Origin: Roseibium sp.
Lineage (GTDB): Bacteria; Pseudomonadota; Alphaproteobacteria; Rhizobiales; Stappiaceae
Direction: 5' to 3'
DNA: 64,000 bases
Assembly: GCA_017643215.1 (NCBI GenBank)
Contig: JAEPNV010000015.1
Span: forward strand, 1 to 64,000
Below, piece by piece: positions 34,439 to 45,931 of the stretch. A program made the translations under genes and the position numbers. The notes beneath the pieces were generated by a model, which was not told where the DNA came from, ran no database searches, and worked only from the letters and a program-made list of their open reading frames with translations. Position 1 is the stretch's first letter, and the number at the start of each line of letters is the position of its first letter.

Positions 34439-35316
34439 TGTCCACGCGCGAGCGTCAACGTCAACCAGCCGTCCTTTTCCCACCGCTGGATCAGGTGAAA
34501 GCCCTGTGTTCGATAGGCGAACAGGATGCGCGGTCCATCCTCGACGCGAAGGCCGGACAGTAAAAGCGTGGCCCTTGGCGACGTCTGCACGCCGATCGAG
34601 TGCGCCATACCCATCAGCGGCCGGGCCAAAATGTTGGCGATCACCAGGTCAAACGGCCCGTTAAGACCGAATCGCCGGTCATCCATGCCCTTTGCTGTAA
34701 AGGTTTTCACCAACGGGCCGACACCGTTCAGGCGGGCATTTTCGGCCGCGGTCCGGGTCGCGACCGGGTCAATGTCTGTCGCAAGGACCTCCTGCCGCGC
34801 CAGACGCGCGACGGCGATGGCCAATACGCCCGTCCCGGTGCCAAGATCCACCACCCGCGCGAATTCTTGCCTTGAAATCAAGCGGTCGATTTCTTCAAGG
34901 CACCCGGCCGTGGTGCCATGATGCCCCGTCCCGAAGGCCAAGGCCGCCTCGATCTCCAGGCCGATCGTCCCTGTGGGCACATTTGACCGATCATGGGCAC
35001 CGTGGACGACGAATCGCCCGGCCCGCACCGGCGCCAGACCCTTAAGGCTCTTTGCCACCCAATTGATATCGGGCAGTTCTTCAGCCTCAAGCGGGGCGGC
35101 GAACGCATCCGCACCCACCTTGTCGCGGACTTGCTTGGCCGCCGCGTCCGGGCTCATGTTGAATAAAAGCACTTCGGCCGCCCAGATCCGTCCGTCGGGG
35201 GTTGCCTCGTAAATCGTGACCGGATTTCCCTCGTCCTCGAACGCGGCCTCCAAAATCCCCGAAATCCGTTTCGCCTCCAATTCTTCGGCCGTGATGCGGA
35301 CGCGGATGGTTTTCAT
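34435..35316 (-). CDS. prmA: Ribosomal protein L11 methyltransferase
   Basis: A 293-residue SAM-dependent methyltransferase that trimethylates ribosomal protein L11. The N-terminal substrate-recognition domain is followed by 'IEAALAFGTGHHGTTAGCLEEID' and the SAM-binding motif 'VVDLGTGTGVLAIAVARL'. Then come 'VLATDIDPVATRTAAENARLNG' and the catalytic-site motif 'FDLVIANILARPLMGMA', with NILA where NPPY occurs in other enzymes, as is normal for PrmA. AGGATC lies just before the ATG. It forms a head-to-head pair with the TPR gene at 35478, and its 3' end overlaps the tail of the bidirectional terminator. Confidence 0.95.
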   Translation of the reverse strand: MKTIRVRITAEELEAKRISGILEAAFEDEGNPVTIYEATPDGRIWAAEVLLFNMSPDAAAKQVRDKVGADAFAAPLEAEELPDINWVAKSLKGLAPVRAGRFVVHGAHDRSNVPTGTIGLEIEAALAFGTGHHGTTAGCLEEIDRLISRQEFARVVDLGTGTGVLAIAVARLARQEVLATDIDPVATRTAAENARLNGVGPLVKTFTAKGMDDRRFGLNGPFDLVIANILARPLMGMAHSIGVQTSPRATLLLSGLRVEDGPRILFAYRTQGFHLIQRWEKDGWLTLTLARGQ

Positions 35317-35477
35317 GATCCTGCTTTTCGTCTCTGCCTGTCGGGATTGGACTGCGACTTATATGGATCGCCTTCGCGCTCGACCAGAATTTATTTGCCG
35401 TCAGCGCTCCAGCGCTGCGATGCTGACTTTTCAACGTTCGGCCCCATGTATCGAGACAGCGCTTAACACAAACTGGA

Positions 35478-36065
35478 ATGCCGTCTGCCATGCCCCACCG
35501 GACATATCCCTTCGCCGCCCGCGGTCTTTATCTTGTCGCCGCCATGGTGTTCTGTGCGCTGATGTGGTCCGCACCGGGCAGTGCCCAGGATCGAGACAAG
35601 GACGCGCTTTTCGCCGCACTGAAATCCGCATCAAGCGAAATGGAAGCCCGGCGCATCGAGGCCCGGATCTGGGAAGGTTGGATCGGCGCGGCGCCGACCG
35701 CGGAAACCGAGGCGATGGTGCGCGAAGCCATGTCGAAGCGCCGCGTGGCCGACTATGACAGCGCATTGAACCTCCTGAACACCGCCATCGACCAGGCGCC
35801 CGCCTATGCCGAAGCGCGCAACCAGCGGGCGTTCATCTATTATCTGCAGGGCCGCAAAGACAAATCGCTTGAGGCGATCGAGGAGACCTTGCGCCTGGAA
35901 CCGCGCCATTTCGGGGCACTGTCGGGCAAGGCGCGGATATTGCTGGAGCAAGGCCGGGTGCGGCTCGGCCAGAAGGTGCTGCGCGCAGCGCTTGAAATCC
36001 ATCCTTACCTGCCGGAACGGTTTTTGCTCCTTCGCCCGAAAAAACCGGACGGCATTGACCTTTAG
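35478..36065 (+). CDS. Exported tetratricopeptide-repeat protein
   Basis: A 195-residue protein with a signal peptide ('YPFAARGLYLVAAMVFCALMWSAPGSAQ', cleavage near residue 37), so it is periplasmic. After a helical region come at least two TPR units ('YDSALNLLNTAIDQAPAYAEARNQRAFIYYLQGRKDKSLEAIEETLRLEPRHFGALSGKARILLEQG'), the fold of a protein-protein interaction module. The partner is not known. Two in-frame ATGs (35478, 35490) are possible starts, neither with a strong ribosome site. It converges with uvrD, with 16 bases between stops. Confidence 0.85.
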   Translation: MPSAMPHRTYPFAARGLYLVAAMVFCALMWSAPGSAQDRDKDALFAALKSASSEMEARRIEARIWEGWIGAAPTAETEAMVREAMSKRRVADYDSALNLLNTAIDQAPAYAEARNQRAFIYYLQGRKDKSLEAIEETLRLEPRHFGALSGKARILLEQGRVRLGQKVLRAALEIHPYLPERFLLLRPKKPDGIDL

Positions 36066-36081
36066 CACAGGCCCGGCGCGC

Positions 36082-38490
36082 TCAGTGCCGCTCGACGAAG
36101 CTGTCGATGACCTTCTTGCGTCCGGCTTTTTCAAAATCGATGGTCAGTTTGTTGCCTTCGATGGACGCAATCGCGCCATAGCCGAACTTGATGTGAAACA
36201 CGCGCTCGCCGGGGGAGAACTCCGAGGGCGTGTCGCTGACGGACTTGGCGACCAGCTCCCCCTCGATCGTCAGCGGACCCTGGCGCTTGACCCGCGGCGA
36301 CCTGGCATCGAAGCGCTCAAACGCCTCTGATTGGGCCTGGCGCGCCTTTTGGGCCCGTTGCCAGCCAGGCGTGGAATAGCTGCCACGTTCAAACGGATCG
36401 GCGGTGTCGAAGCGCGAGGCCGCATAACCGCCGCCGCCGTAGCCACCATAGTTTGATGACGGCTCGGCGATCTCGACATGTTCAGCGGGCAATTCATCGA
36501 GAAAGCGGGAGGGAACCGTGGATTGCCAGAGCCCGTGGATCCGCCGGTTGGAGGCGAACCACAGCTTGGCACGCTTTCGGGCCCTTGTAATGCCGACATA
36601 GGCAAGGCGCCGTTCCTCCTCCAGACCGGCCCGGCCGCTTTCATCCAAGGACCGCTGGTGCGGGAACAGACCTTCCTCCCAGCCGGGCAAAAAGACCGTG
36701 TCGAACTCCAGTCCTTTGGCGGAATGGAGCGTCATGATCGAAACGGCATCGTTGCTCTCGCCGCTGTCGCGATCCATGACCAACGACACGTGCTCCAGGA
36801 AACCGGCCATGGATTCGAACTCTTCCATCGACCGGATCAGTTCCTTCAGGTTGTCCAGCCGCCCGGGCGCATCGGCAGACCGGTCCTTGCGCCACATTTC
36901 CGTGTAGCCGCTTTCGTCCAGGATGATCTCCGCCAGATCCGTGTGACGCACGCTGTTGAGCTGCCCGCGCCAGCGGTCGAAATCGGCAAGCACCTGTTTC
37001 AAGGTGCCCCGCGGCTTGGGCCTGAGCTCCTCCGTCTCCACGAGTTGCGCGGCGGCCTGCATCAGGGGAATGCGTTCGGCGCGGGCAAGGCCATGAACCA
37101 GTTTCAACGTCGCCTCGCCCAATCCGCGTTTGGGCGTGTTGACGATCCGCTCAAAGGCCAGATCGTCGGCCGGCTGCACGACGCAGCGGAAATAGGCCAT
37201 CGCGTCGCGGATCTCCATCCGCTCGTAAAAGCGCGGGCCGCCGATCACCCGGTAATTCAGCCCGAGCGTGACGAACCGGTCCTCGAACTCGCGCATCTGG
37301 AACGAGGCCCGGACCAGGATGGCGATTTCGTTCAGCGCATGCCCCTTGGCCTGGAGCGCCTCGATCTCGTCGCCGATGGACCGGGCTTCTTCTTCTGAAT
37401 CCCAGGCCGAGGCGACGGACACCAGATCATGATCCGGCTCGTGAAAATCGGTGAACAGGGTTTTGCCGAGACGGCCCTCGTTGTGCGCGATCAAATGCGA
37501 AGCCGCGGCCAGGATATGGCTGGTCGACCGGTAGTTGCGCTCCAGCCTGATCACGGTCGCGCCCTTAAAATCGTGCTCGAACCGCAGGATGTTGTCGACC
37601 TCCGCGCCGCGCCAGCCATAGATCGATTGGTCATCGTCGCCCACGCAGCACACGTTCGGATTGCCCTGGGCCAAAAGCCGCAGCCACATGTACTGGGCAA
37701 TGTTGGTGTCCTGATACTCATCCACCAGCATGTAGCGGAACCGGCGCTGATATTCCTTCAAGACGTCGGGCTGGGTCTTGAACAGCGTGATGACGTGGAG
37801 CAGCAGATCGCCAAAATCGGCCGCGTTCAGGATCGACAGGCGCTCCTGGTATTCCTCATAGAGTGTGCGGCCCTTGCCATTGGCAAAGGCCCGCGCCTCG
37901 CCTTCGGGCACGTCGCCCGGCGTCAGCGCCCGGTTCTTCCAGCCGTCGAGCATCGAGGCGAAGGCGCGCGCGGTCCAGCGCTTGTCGTCCAGCCCCTCGG
38001 CCTGGATGATCTGCTTGATCAGGCGGATCTGGTCATCGGTGTCGAGGATCGAAAACCCGGATTTCAGACCGGCGAGTTCGGCATGTTTGCGCAGGATCTT
38101 CACGCAGATGGAGTGGAACGTGCCGAGCCAGGCCATGCCTTCGACTGAGCCACCAATGAAGCCGGAGATCCTCTCCTTCATCTCGCGCGCGGCCTTGTTG
38201 GTGAAGGTGACGGCGAGGATCTCCGACGGCCTGGCGGAACCGGTGGCGAGGATATGGGCAATGCGGGTGGTCAGGACGCGGGTCTTGCCGGTCCCCGCCC
38301 CCGCCAGCACCAGAAGCGGACCGTCCAGGGTTTCCACCGCCAGCCGCTGCTCCGGATTGAGACCGTCGAGATAGGTCGGCGCCCGGCGGGCCGCCATGGC
38401 GCGCGCGGCAATGCCGCCGCCAGATGGCGCGGGGCCGCCTGCGGCATGAAAGGGAGGCCGCGCTTCGTGGAACCCGTCAGGGTCGGTCAT
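36082..38490 (-). CDS. uvrD: ATP-dependent DNA helicase UvrD/PcrA type
   Basis: An 802-residue SF1A helicase that unwinds DNA 3'-5' in excision and mismatch repair. Helicase motif I is 'AGAGTGKT' (residues 63-70), with 'LNPEQRLAVE' as the Q motif, motif II 'VDEYQDTN', motif III 'DDQSIYGWRGA', motif IV 'LERNYRS', motif V 'TLHSAKGLEFDTVFLPGWEEGLFPH' and motif VI 'EEERRLAYVGITRARKR'. The C-terminal 'FSPGERVFHIKFGYGAIASIEGNKL' is the Tudor-like RNA-polymerase-binding region. The glycine-rich N-terminal stretch before the helicase core is usual in this group. No LexA-type GTTC-N7-GTTC site was found upstream. Confidence 0.95.
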   Translation of the reverse strand: MTDPDGFHEARPPFHAAGGPAPSGGGIAARAMAARRAPTYLDGLNPEQRLAVETLDGPLLVLAGAGTGKTRVLTTRIAHILATGSARPSEILAVTFTNKAAREMKERISGFIGGSVEGMAWLGTFHSICVKILRKHAELAGLKSGFSILDTDDQIRLIKQIIQAEGLDDKRWTARAFASMLDGWKNRALTPGDVPEGEARAFANGKGRTLYEEYQERLSILNAADFGDLLLHVITLFKTQPDVLKEYQRRFRYMLVDEYQDTNIAQYMWLRLLAQGNPNVCCVGDDDQSIYGWRGAEVDNILRFEHDFKGATVIRLERNYRSTSHILAAASHLIAHNEGRLGKTLFTDFHEPDHDLVSVASAWDSEEEARSIGDEIEALQAKGHALNEIAILVRASFQMREFEDRFVTLGLNYRVIGGPRFYERMEIRDAMAYFRCVVQPADDLAFERIVNTPKRGLGEATLKLVHGLARAERIPLMQAAAQLVETEELRPKPRGTLKQVLADFDRWRGQLNSVRHTDLAEIILDESGYTEMWRKDRSADAPGRLDNLKELIRSMEEFESMAGFLEHVSLVMDRDSGESNDAVSIMTLHSAKGLEFDTVFLPGWEEGLFPHQRSLDESGRAGLEEERRLAYVGITRARKRAKLWFASNRRIHGLWQSTVPSRFLDELPAEHVEIAEPSSNYGGYGGGGYAASRFDTADPFERGSYSTPGWQRAQKARQAQSEAFERFDARSPRVKRQGPLTIEGELVAKSVSDTPSEFSPGERVFHIKFGYGAIASIEGNKLTIDFEKAGRKKVIDSFVERH

Positions 38491-38807
38491 GGGGAACGCC
38501 AGTGTTGTTGCCGTTTATGTGGAACAATATAGCAACAACTGCGCAAAGCACGAGGCGACAATCACGTTTTCACGGGAAAACCGGCAGCCACCGGACTTTC
38601 CGTCCATCAACTTCCATCGGGCGTGCTGGGTCCCGGTCTTGGCGCCTGCCAAACCGGGACGGGACGGAGAGCGCGGCGCGCGACAGGGTCGCTCTTTGCC
38701 CCGTCGAACGGACCCGCGCGGCTTTGGTGGAGTGCCCCTTACAAAAACACGGGGCAGGAGTTGCCCCCTGCCCCGAAAGTCCGTCAGATTAGCGCAAACG
38801 CGGCCTG
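38491..38807. other. Intergenic region between MCP gene and uvrD
   Basis: About 317 bases with no convincing gene. It should contain the uvrD promoter at the left and the terminator of the chemoreceptor gene at the right (38751-38774). Nothing else was recognised. Confidence 0.5.
38751..38774 (-). terminator. Terminator of the first chemoreceptor gene
   Basis: GGGGCAGG (38751-38758) pairs with CCTGCCCC (38767-38774). Read on the minus strand the stem is followed by GTGTTTTTGT. It lies about 34 bases after the chemoreceptor stop. Confidence 0.75.
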
Positions 38808-40865
38808 TCAGGCCGCCTCGTCCGCGCGAACATCGTCCAGGAAGGCCTGAACGGCAGTCGACAATTCGCCGGCCACATGACCGAGATGTTTGGCCGTCTT
38901 GCCCAAGGTTTCGGACTGCTGACGGGTAAGCTCGATCGATCCTGAAACACCGCTGACATTGCCGGCCACCTGGGTGCTGCCATCCGATGCATAGGTGATA
39001 CCCTGGGTGATTTCCGCCGTCGCCGCTTCCTGTTGTTCAACAGCCGCCGCGATTGCGCTGGACACCGATTGCACTTCCTCGATTCGGCTCGCGATGTCGC
39101 GGATGGAATTGACCGCTTTTCGGGTCGAACCCTGAATGTCTCCGATCTGGCTGGCAATCTCGTCGGTCGCCTTGGCCGTCTGCGTGGAAAGATCCTTCAC
39201 TTCCGCCGCAACCACCGCAAAGCCCTTGCCGGCGTCTCCGGCGCGCGCGGCCTCGATCGTCGCGTTGAGCGCCAGGAGGTTGGTCTGTTCGGCAATGGCC
39301 CGGATCATCTCGACGACTTCGCCGATCTTGTCGGCTGCGTCTGCAAGGGTTGCCACATCGCTGTCGGTGCTTTGAGCGGTTTCGGACGCCGCGGACGCGG
39401 TGCTGGTCGCGACATTCGCCTGCCGTGCGATCTCGCTGATGGACGCGGAAAGCTCGGCGGCGGCCGACGCCACGGCCTGCACGTTGGTGGTCGCCTCTTC
39501 CGTTGCCGAGGCCGCAGCCCGCGCCTGGCGGTCTGCCTCATGCGCGACATCAACCATCTCGGCGGCTGTGCCACTCACCGCCTGCGTCTGGTTGGAGAGC
39601 TGCGCTTGTATGGCCCCGACAGTTTCCTCGAAGCTGGCGATCGCGTTTTCCAGTTGATGCCGCCGGCGGGCGCGGGCCGCATGGCCTTCTTCGGCTTCCA
39701 CCTCCAATTCCCGCTGTTTGCGCATACCATCGCGGAAAACCTCGGTGGCCCGTGCAATATCGCCGATTTCGTCGGGCCGGTCGGTAAACTGAATGTCCGA
39801 GGTAAGATCGCCATCGGCAAGACGTGAAATGCCGTCCCGTTGCGCGCCGAGCATCCGGGAAATCGAGATCAGACGGACGACGACAAGAACCGCACTGATG
39901 CCGACCACGGCCAACGCGATTGTGGAAAGCATCCACATGTCGGACCGCAGTCCTGCGGATTTGTCAGCAGCGGCAGCTTCGGCCCGGTGGATCAGCTCAT
40001 CGGCAACCGTTTTAAGTTTGTTCAGTCTCTCGGTCGCCGTGGCAAACCAGACTGATCCTTCAACGCCCTTTGCATCCCTGGTCTCCGGCAGCGCCTTGAT
40101 CACCTTGCGCCAGGCAAGCGTCTGATCGACGGCCGGCCCCTTGACCGTGTTCTTTAAAAGCTCTTTTTGCTCTGGTGTCGCAATGGCCGCGAATTCGCCT
40201 AAAAACGCCTCTTCCGCCCCAAGCTTTTTCACATAGTCGTAAAACCCTGAATGATGGAAAGTCCCGGTAACGGCGAGTTCGTTCAAAAGGCCTGCGCCGA
40301 GGGCGCGTTCCAGGCCCCCGGCCTCCTTCGCTTCGACCAGGGCCAAATAGGGAAGGAGTTCGACCGAAATCTGTTGTGACGGGCTTGCCTCTACGGCAAT
40401 TCCGATCAAATGGATGAGCTCGTGGATCTCATGGGTGTAGTTTTTCACCACCTCGCCAGCGGAAAACTGCTTGTTGTCCACTTCTTGCCGGAGGCTCGTC
40501 ACCTCATGCACGGCGTCGGCGACCCGGTGCAAGTCCGCCATGACGGCCTCATCGCTGAGGTCCAGAGCGTAAAGATGTTCATCGAACACCTTGATCGCCT
40601 GATCGGTCAACGGGCGCTGATTCAGGAGCTGATCTCGAGCGGCCGCGTCATAGCCGGACTTGATCATCCCCACACTCATGCCGCGCTCCTTTTGCAGCTC
40701 GTGCACGACATTGCCGGCATCTTCCGCAACGCGCGCCAGGGGTTCCATAAAGACATGGTGAGAGTACTCGACCGCCTTCTCATAGACCGCGACGGCTGCA
40801 AATCCCGCGACCGCGATCATGGGCAATATTGCCAGGAGAGCGATTTGTGACTTAATTCGCTTCAT
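38808..40865 (-). CDS. Methyl-accepting chemotaxis protein with NIT-type sensor (copy 1)
   Basis: A 685-residue transmembrane chemoreceptor. A helix at residues about 8-28 and another near 310-330 flank a periplasmic, all-helical domain with '[26 protein letters not shown]', the mark of the nitrate/nitrite-sensing (NIT) domain. It is followed by a HAMP domain ('[34 protein letters not shown]') and the MCP signalling domain with the hairpin tip '[43 protein letters not shown]'. There is no NWETF-type CheR-binding C-terminus. The ligand is not proven. AGGAGGGG provides a good ribosome site. It is a tandem paralogue of the gene at 41430. Confidence 0.92.
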   Translation of the reverse strand: MKRIKSQIALLAILPMIAVAGFAAVAVYEKAVEYSHHVFMEPLARVAEDAGNVVHELQKERGMSVGMIKSGYDAAARDQLLNQRPLTDQAIKVFDEHLYALDLSDEAVMADLHRVADAVHEVTSLRQEVDNKQFSAGEVVKNYTHEIHELIHLIGIAVEASPSQQISVELLPYLALVEAKEAGGLERALGAGLLNELAVTGTFHHSGFYDYVKKLGAEEAFLGEFAAIATPEQKELLKNTVKGPAVDQTLAWRKVIKALPETRDAKGVEGSVWFATATERLNKLKTVADELIHRAEAAAADKSAGLRSDMWMLSTIALAVVGISAVLVVVRLISISRMLGAQRDGISRLADGDLTSDIQFTDRPDEIGDIARATEVFRDGMRKQRELEVEAEEGHAARARRRHQLENAIASFEETVGAIQAQLSNQTQAVSGTAAEMVDVAHEADRQARAAASATEEATTNVQAVASAAAELSASISEIARQANVATSTASAASETAQSTDSDVATLADAADKIGEVVEMIRAIAEQTNLLALNATIEAARAGDAGKGFAVVAAEVKDLSTQTAKATDEIASQIGDIQGSTRKAVNSIRDIASRIEEVQSVSSAIAAAVEQQEAATAEITQGITYASDGSTQVAGNVSGVSGSIELTRQQSETLGKTAKHLGHVAGELSTAVQAFLDDVRADEAA

Positions 40866-41429
40866 GTGCCCTTCCCCTCCTAAGGACCCAAACTAACCTA
40901 GAGGAATTTCGTCAGAGCATCTTACCGATGGATTAAAATCAACCACTTTAAATAAATAAAGGTCGTAAATATCAGTTGACGTCTATGTGGTAATACATAT
41001 GACACACCCGCAGAGATTTTATAGGCAGAAACACCACCGTCTTCCGGTAGCATCGCCGACAAACTCTATGTATTAACCTGCAGCCTTGGTAATTTCGTCC
41101 ATCAGTAAATGTGATTCGCCAATTACAACTGTTTTTGGCCGCGCTATTGGTTCGCAGCGGCCCGCACAGACATGCAACCGCAGTGACCGTTCTGACTTTG
41201 GGTCAGGACCGGAGAGCTTTGGATCCACCGCAAAGGGAGGGCCGGCGCGGAGGGCCGGACGGCAATTGATCTGATTGGGGTGAAACGGAACCCCGGTCCC
41301 GTTTCAAAACCATGACGGTCAGGGCTTTAAGGCCCGGCGGGAGGGCGGCCATGAAAGCCGATTGTCACCGGCCGGCCTAACAGGGTGGTCGAAACGGCGC
41401 CTTGGGCGCCGTTTCTGATATTAGAACAA
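40866..41429. other. Intergenic region between tandem chemoreceptor genes
   Basis: About 560 bases without a convincing gene. The left part (40920-41060) is AT-rich and probably holds the promoter of the first chemoreceptor. The right part contains a cluster of hairpins: TGAAACGG/CCGTTTCA (41281-41306), a GGGC/GCCC stem near 41322-41336 and the larger stem at 41391-41415. It also contains a direct repeat GGAGGGCCGG (41237-41246 and 41251-41260). Confidence 0.5.
41391..41415 (-). terminator. Hairpin after the second chemoreceptor gene
   Basis: GAAACGGCGC (41391-41400) pairs perfectly with GCGCCGTTTC (41406-41415) around CTTGG. It lies 15 bases past the stop of the chemoreceptor at 41430. The T-run is only TTTC, so termination may be weak. 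Confidence 0.55.
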
Positions 41430-43487
41430 TCAGGCCGCTTCGTCCGAACGGACACTGCCGAGAAACTCCTTGATGGCGCCCGACAGATGGCTGGCTGCCA
41501 ATCCGAGTTGCTCTGCCGTTTGGCCCATTGCCTGCGACTGGTTCCGGTTCTTTTCCATAAAACCGGACACATTATCCATATTGCCCGCGGCCTTGATGCT
41601 TCCGTCAGAGGCAAAGGTGATGCTTTGGGTGATCTCGGAGGTCGCCGCTTCCTGTTCCTCAACCGCCGCGGCGATCGCGGTGGAGACGCTTTGGACTTCA
41701 TCGATGCTGCTGACGATGCTGCGGATGGAGTCGACCGCCTTTCGGGTCGATCCCTGGATGTCCCCGATCTGGTTGGCGATCTCATCGGTCGCCTTCGCGG
41801 TTTGACTGGACAATTCCTTCACTTCAGCCGCAACGACCGCAAATCCTTTGCCCGCCTCGCCAGCGCGCGCGGCCTCGATCGTCGCGTTCAAGGCCAGAAG
41901 ATTGGTCTGTTCCGCGATATCCCGGATCATCTCGACGACCTCCCCGATTTTTTCAGCGTTTTCAGCCAGCGCGCCAACGTCGCGGTCCGTGCTGCGCGCG
42001 GCTTCCGACGCGGCCGAGGCGGTGCTCGTCGCCACCGTGGTCTGGCGGGAAATCTCGCTGATCGACGTGGAAAGTTCGGTCGCCGCCGACGCGACAGACT
42101 GCACATTTTCAGTCGCTTCCTGGGTGGCGGAGGACGCTGCACGAACCTGATCTTCCGCTTCACGGGCAACGTTGATCATATCCGACGCGGTTCCACTAAC
42201 AGCCTGCGTTTCGCTGTCGAGCTGCTGCTGCACGCTGCTGACGGTTTGCTCAAACTGCGTGATCGCGCCCTCAAGCTGCTCGCGGCGGCGGTTACGGGCT
42301 TCCCTGATTGTTTCCGCTTCAGCTTCCATTTGGCGCTGTTTGCGCATGTTGTCGCGGAAAACCTCCGATGCACGCGCAATGTCGCCAATCTCGTCCGGCC
42401 GATCGGTAAAGGAAATGTCGGTATCCAGGTCACCATTGGACAGCGCCAGAATGGTGTCCCGCTTGCGGGCCAACAACCGCGAGATCGATATGATCTGATA
42501 GACCACGACCGAACCGCTCAACAAAACCATCACGCAGGCAACAATCAGGAGGATGTTGATGTGGTTTTCAAGCCGGGCGGTATCCGCGTCGGCCGCCGCT
42601 TCAGCCCGGTGGATCAGCTCGTCGGCCACTTCCTTGATCAACACCACCCGCCGGGTTGCCGTTTCGAACCAGGCTGATGCTTCAAGGCCATGGGCATCCT
42701 CCGTTTCCGGCAGGTTTTGCAGGATTTTGCGCCATTTGTTCACTTTCTCGGACGTCGGCGTCGACAGCGCCTGGGCAAGGCGTTTTTTCTGATCCGGCAG
42801 AGCGATCGCTTCAAACTCAGTGAGATAGGCTTTTTCGGCACCGTACTTTGCGACGTAGTCCACGAATGTCGACTGATTGACCTTCCCCTGCGTCGACAGC
42901 TCCACGAGAAGGTTCGCCCCGAGCACCCGCTCCAAACCGGCCGCTTCCTTGGCCTCAACCAGTGAAAGGAACGGCAAGAGTTCGGAAGTGATCTCCCTTG
43001 ACGGGCTGGTTTCGACGACCAGGCCGATCAGGTGGATCAATTCCTTGATTTCATGCGTATAGGCATCGACGACGCCCTCTTCGTCCGCATTTTGGCTGTC
43101 GACCTGCGAACGGACGCCAGTGATCTGGTGAACCACATCCGCGATGTGGTGGAGTTCTTTTTCAAGACCCTCATCGTCCAATTCCAGCGACGCAAGGTGC
43201 GCATCGAAGGCCTTGATCGCTTCATCGGTGTGGGGACGCTGGGTGTTCAGTCTGGACTTGTTCTGCGCGTCATATCCATTTTCGATCAGACTGGCGCTGA
43301 TGCCGCGTTCCTTTTGAAGTTCATGGACAATGGTCCCGGCATCTTCCGCAATCCGTGTCAATGGTTTCATGAAGGAATGATGGCTTAGCTCCACCGCCTT
43401 TTCATAGACAGACAGTGCTGCGAATCCGACAACTGCCACCATCGGCAGTATTCCTATGATTGCAATCTGAAGTTTTATCCGCTTCAT
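41430..43487 (-). CDS. Methyl-accepting chemotaxis protein with NIT-type sensor (copy 2)
   Basis: A 685-residue chemoreceptor with the same domain order and exactly the same length as its neighbour: an N-terminal helix, a NIT-type periplasmic domain ('[26 protein letters not shown]'), a second helix near residue 310, HAMP ('[34 protein letters not shown]') and a signalling domain with '[34 protein letters not shown]'. The signalling domains of the two copies are visibly closer to each other than the sensor domains, as expected after duplication and divergence in ligand. The ribosome site is weak (GTGGGG). The ligand is unknown. Confidence 0.92.
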   Translation of the reverse strand: MKRIKLQIAIIGILPMVAVVGFAALSVYEKAVELSHHSFMKPLTRIAEDAGTIVHELQKERGISASLIENGYDAQNKSRLNTQRPHTDEAIKAFDAHLASLELDDEGLEKELHHIADVVHQITGVRSQVDSQNADEEGVVDAYTHEIKELIHLIGLVVETSPSREITSELLPFLSLVEAKEAAGLERVLGANLLVELSTQGKVNQSTFVDYVAKYGAEKAYLTEFEAIALPDQKKRLAQALSTPTSEKVNKWRKILQNLPETEDAHGLEASAWFETATRRVVLIKEVADELIHRAEAAADADTARLENHINILLIVACVMVLLSGSVVVYQIISISRLLARKRDTILALSNGDLDTDISFTDRPDEIGDIARASEVFRDNMRKQRQMEAEAETIREARNRRREQLEGAITQFEQTVSSVQQQLDSETQAVSGTASDMINVAREAEDQVRAASSATQEATENVQSVASAATELSTSISEISRQTTVATSTASAASEAARSTDRDVGALAENAEKIGEVVEMIRDIAEQTNLLALNATIEAARAGEAGKGFAVVAAEVKELSSQTAKATDEIANQIGDIQGSTRKAVDSIRSIVSSIDEVQSVSTAIAAAVEEQEAATSEITQSITFASDGSIKAAGNMDNVSGFMEKNRNQSQAMGQTAEQLGLAASHLSGAIKEFLGSVRSDEAA

Positions 43488-43774
43488 CTTAAAACCCCAC
43501 AGTATTTTGCGTTTCCTCAGATGAGCTCAGCGGTTTTAAGTTACCCGGACCTTAAAATCCGGCCGGGCTTTATATATTTCGGCAAAAGTGGCAATTATTG
43601 TCTACGTAATGATACGAAGTGTTTCTCCTTACGGGAATACCCGTAGAGCCGTAGCACTTATAGGTAGCGATGTGGGGACCGCTTCTTTTGGGACTTGCCA
43701 CGCCGAATTTTCTCCAAACCGGCACAAGTGATTCGCCAATCTGGAATTCATCCGAGTGCGGTTCCTCGTAAAAA
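43488..43774. other. Intergenic region between ligA and the second chemoreceptor gene
   Basis: About 290 AT-rich bases that probably hold the promoter of the chemoreceptor gene and the end of the ligA transcript. It contains the small perfect hairpin TACGGG-AATA-CCCGTA (43630-43645), which lacks a T-tract. No gene is seen. Confidence 0.45.

Positions 43775-45931
<2,157 letters not shown>

Noticed and set aside
38491..38560. Possible LexA site upstream of uvrD
   Set aside because: No GTTC-N7-GTTC match was found. GTTG and GTTC elements present have the wrong spacing.
40920..41060. Possible CtrA (TTAA-N7-TTAA) site upstream of the first chemoreceptor
   Set aside because: TTAA elements occur, but the spacing is 11 bases, not 7, so the match is not convincing.
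41385..42677. 430-codon plus-strand open frame opposite the second chemoreceptor
   Set aside because: It is antisense to a receptor with full domain structure. The translation is repetitive in Arg/Asp/His, as expected from the reverse of an alanine-rich coiled coil.
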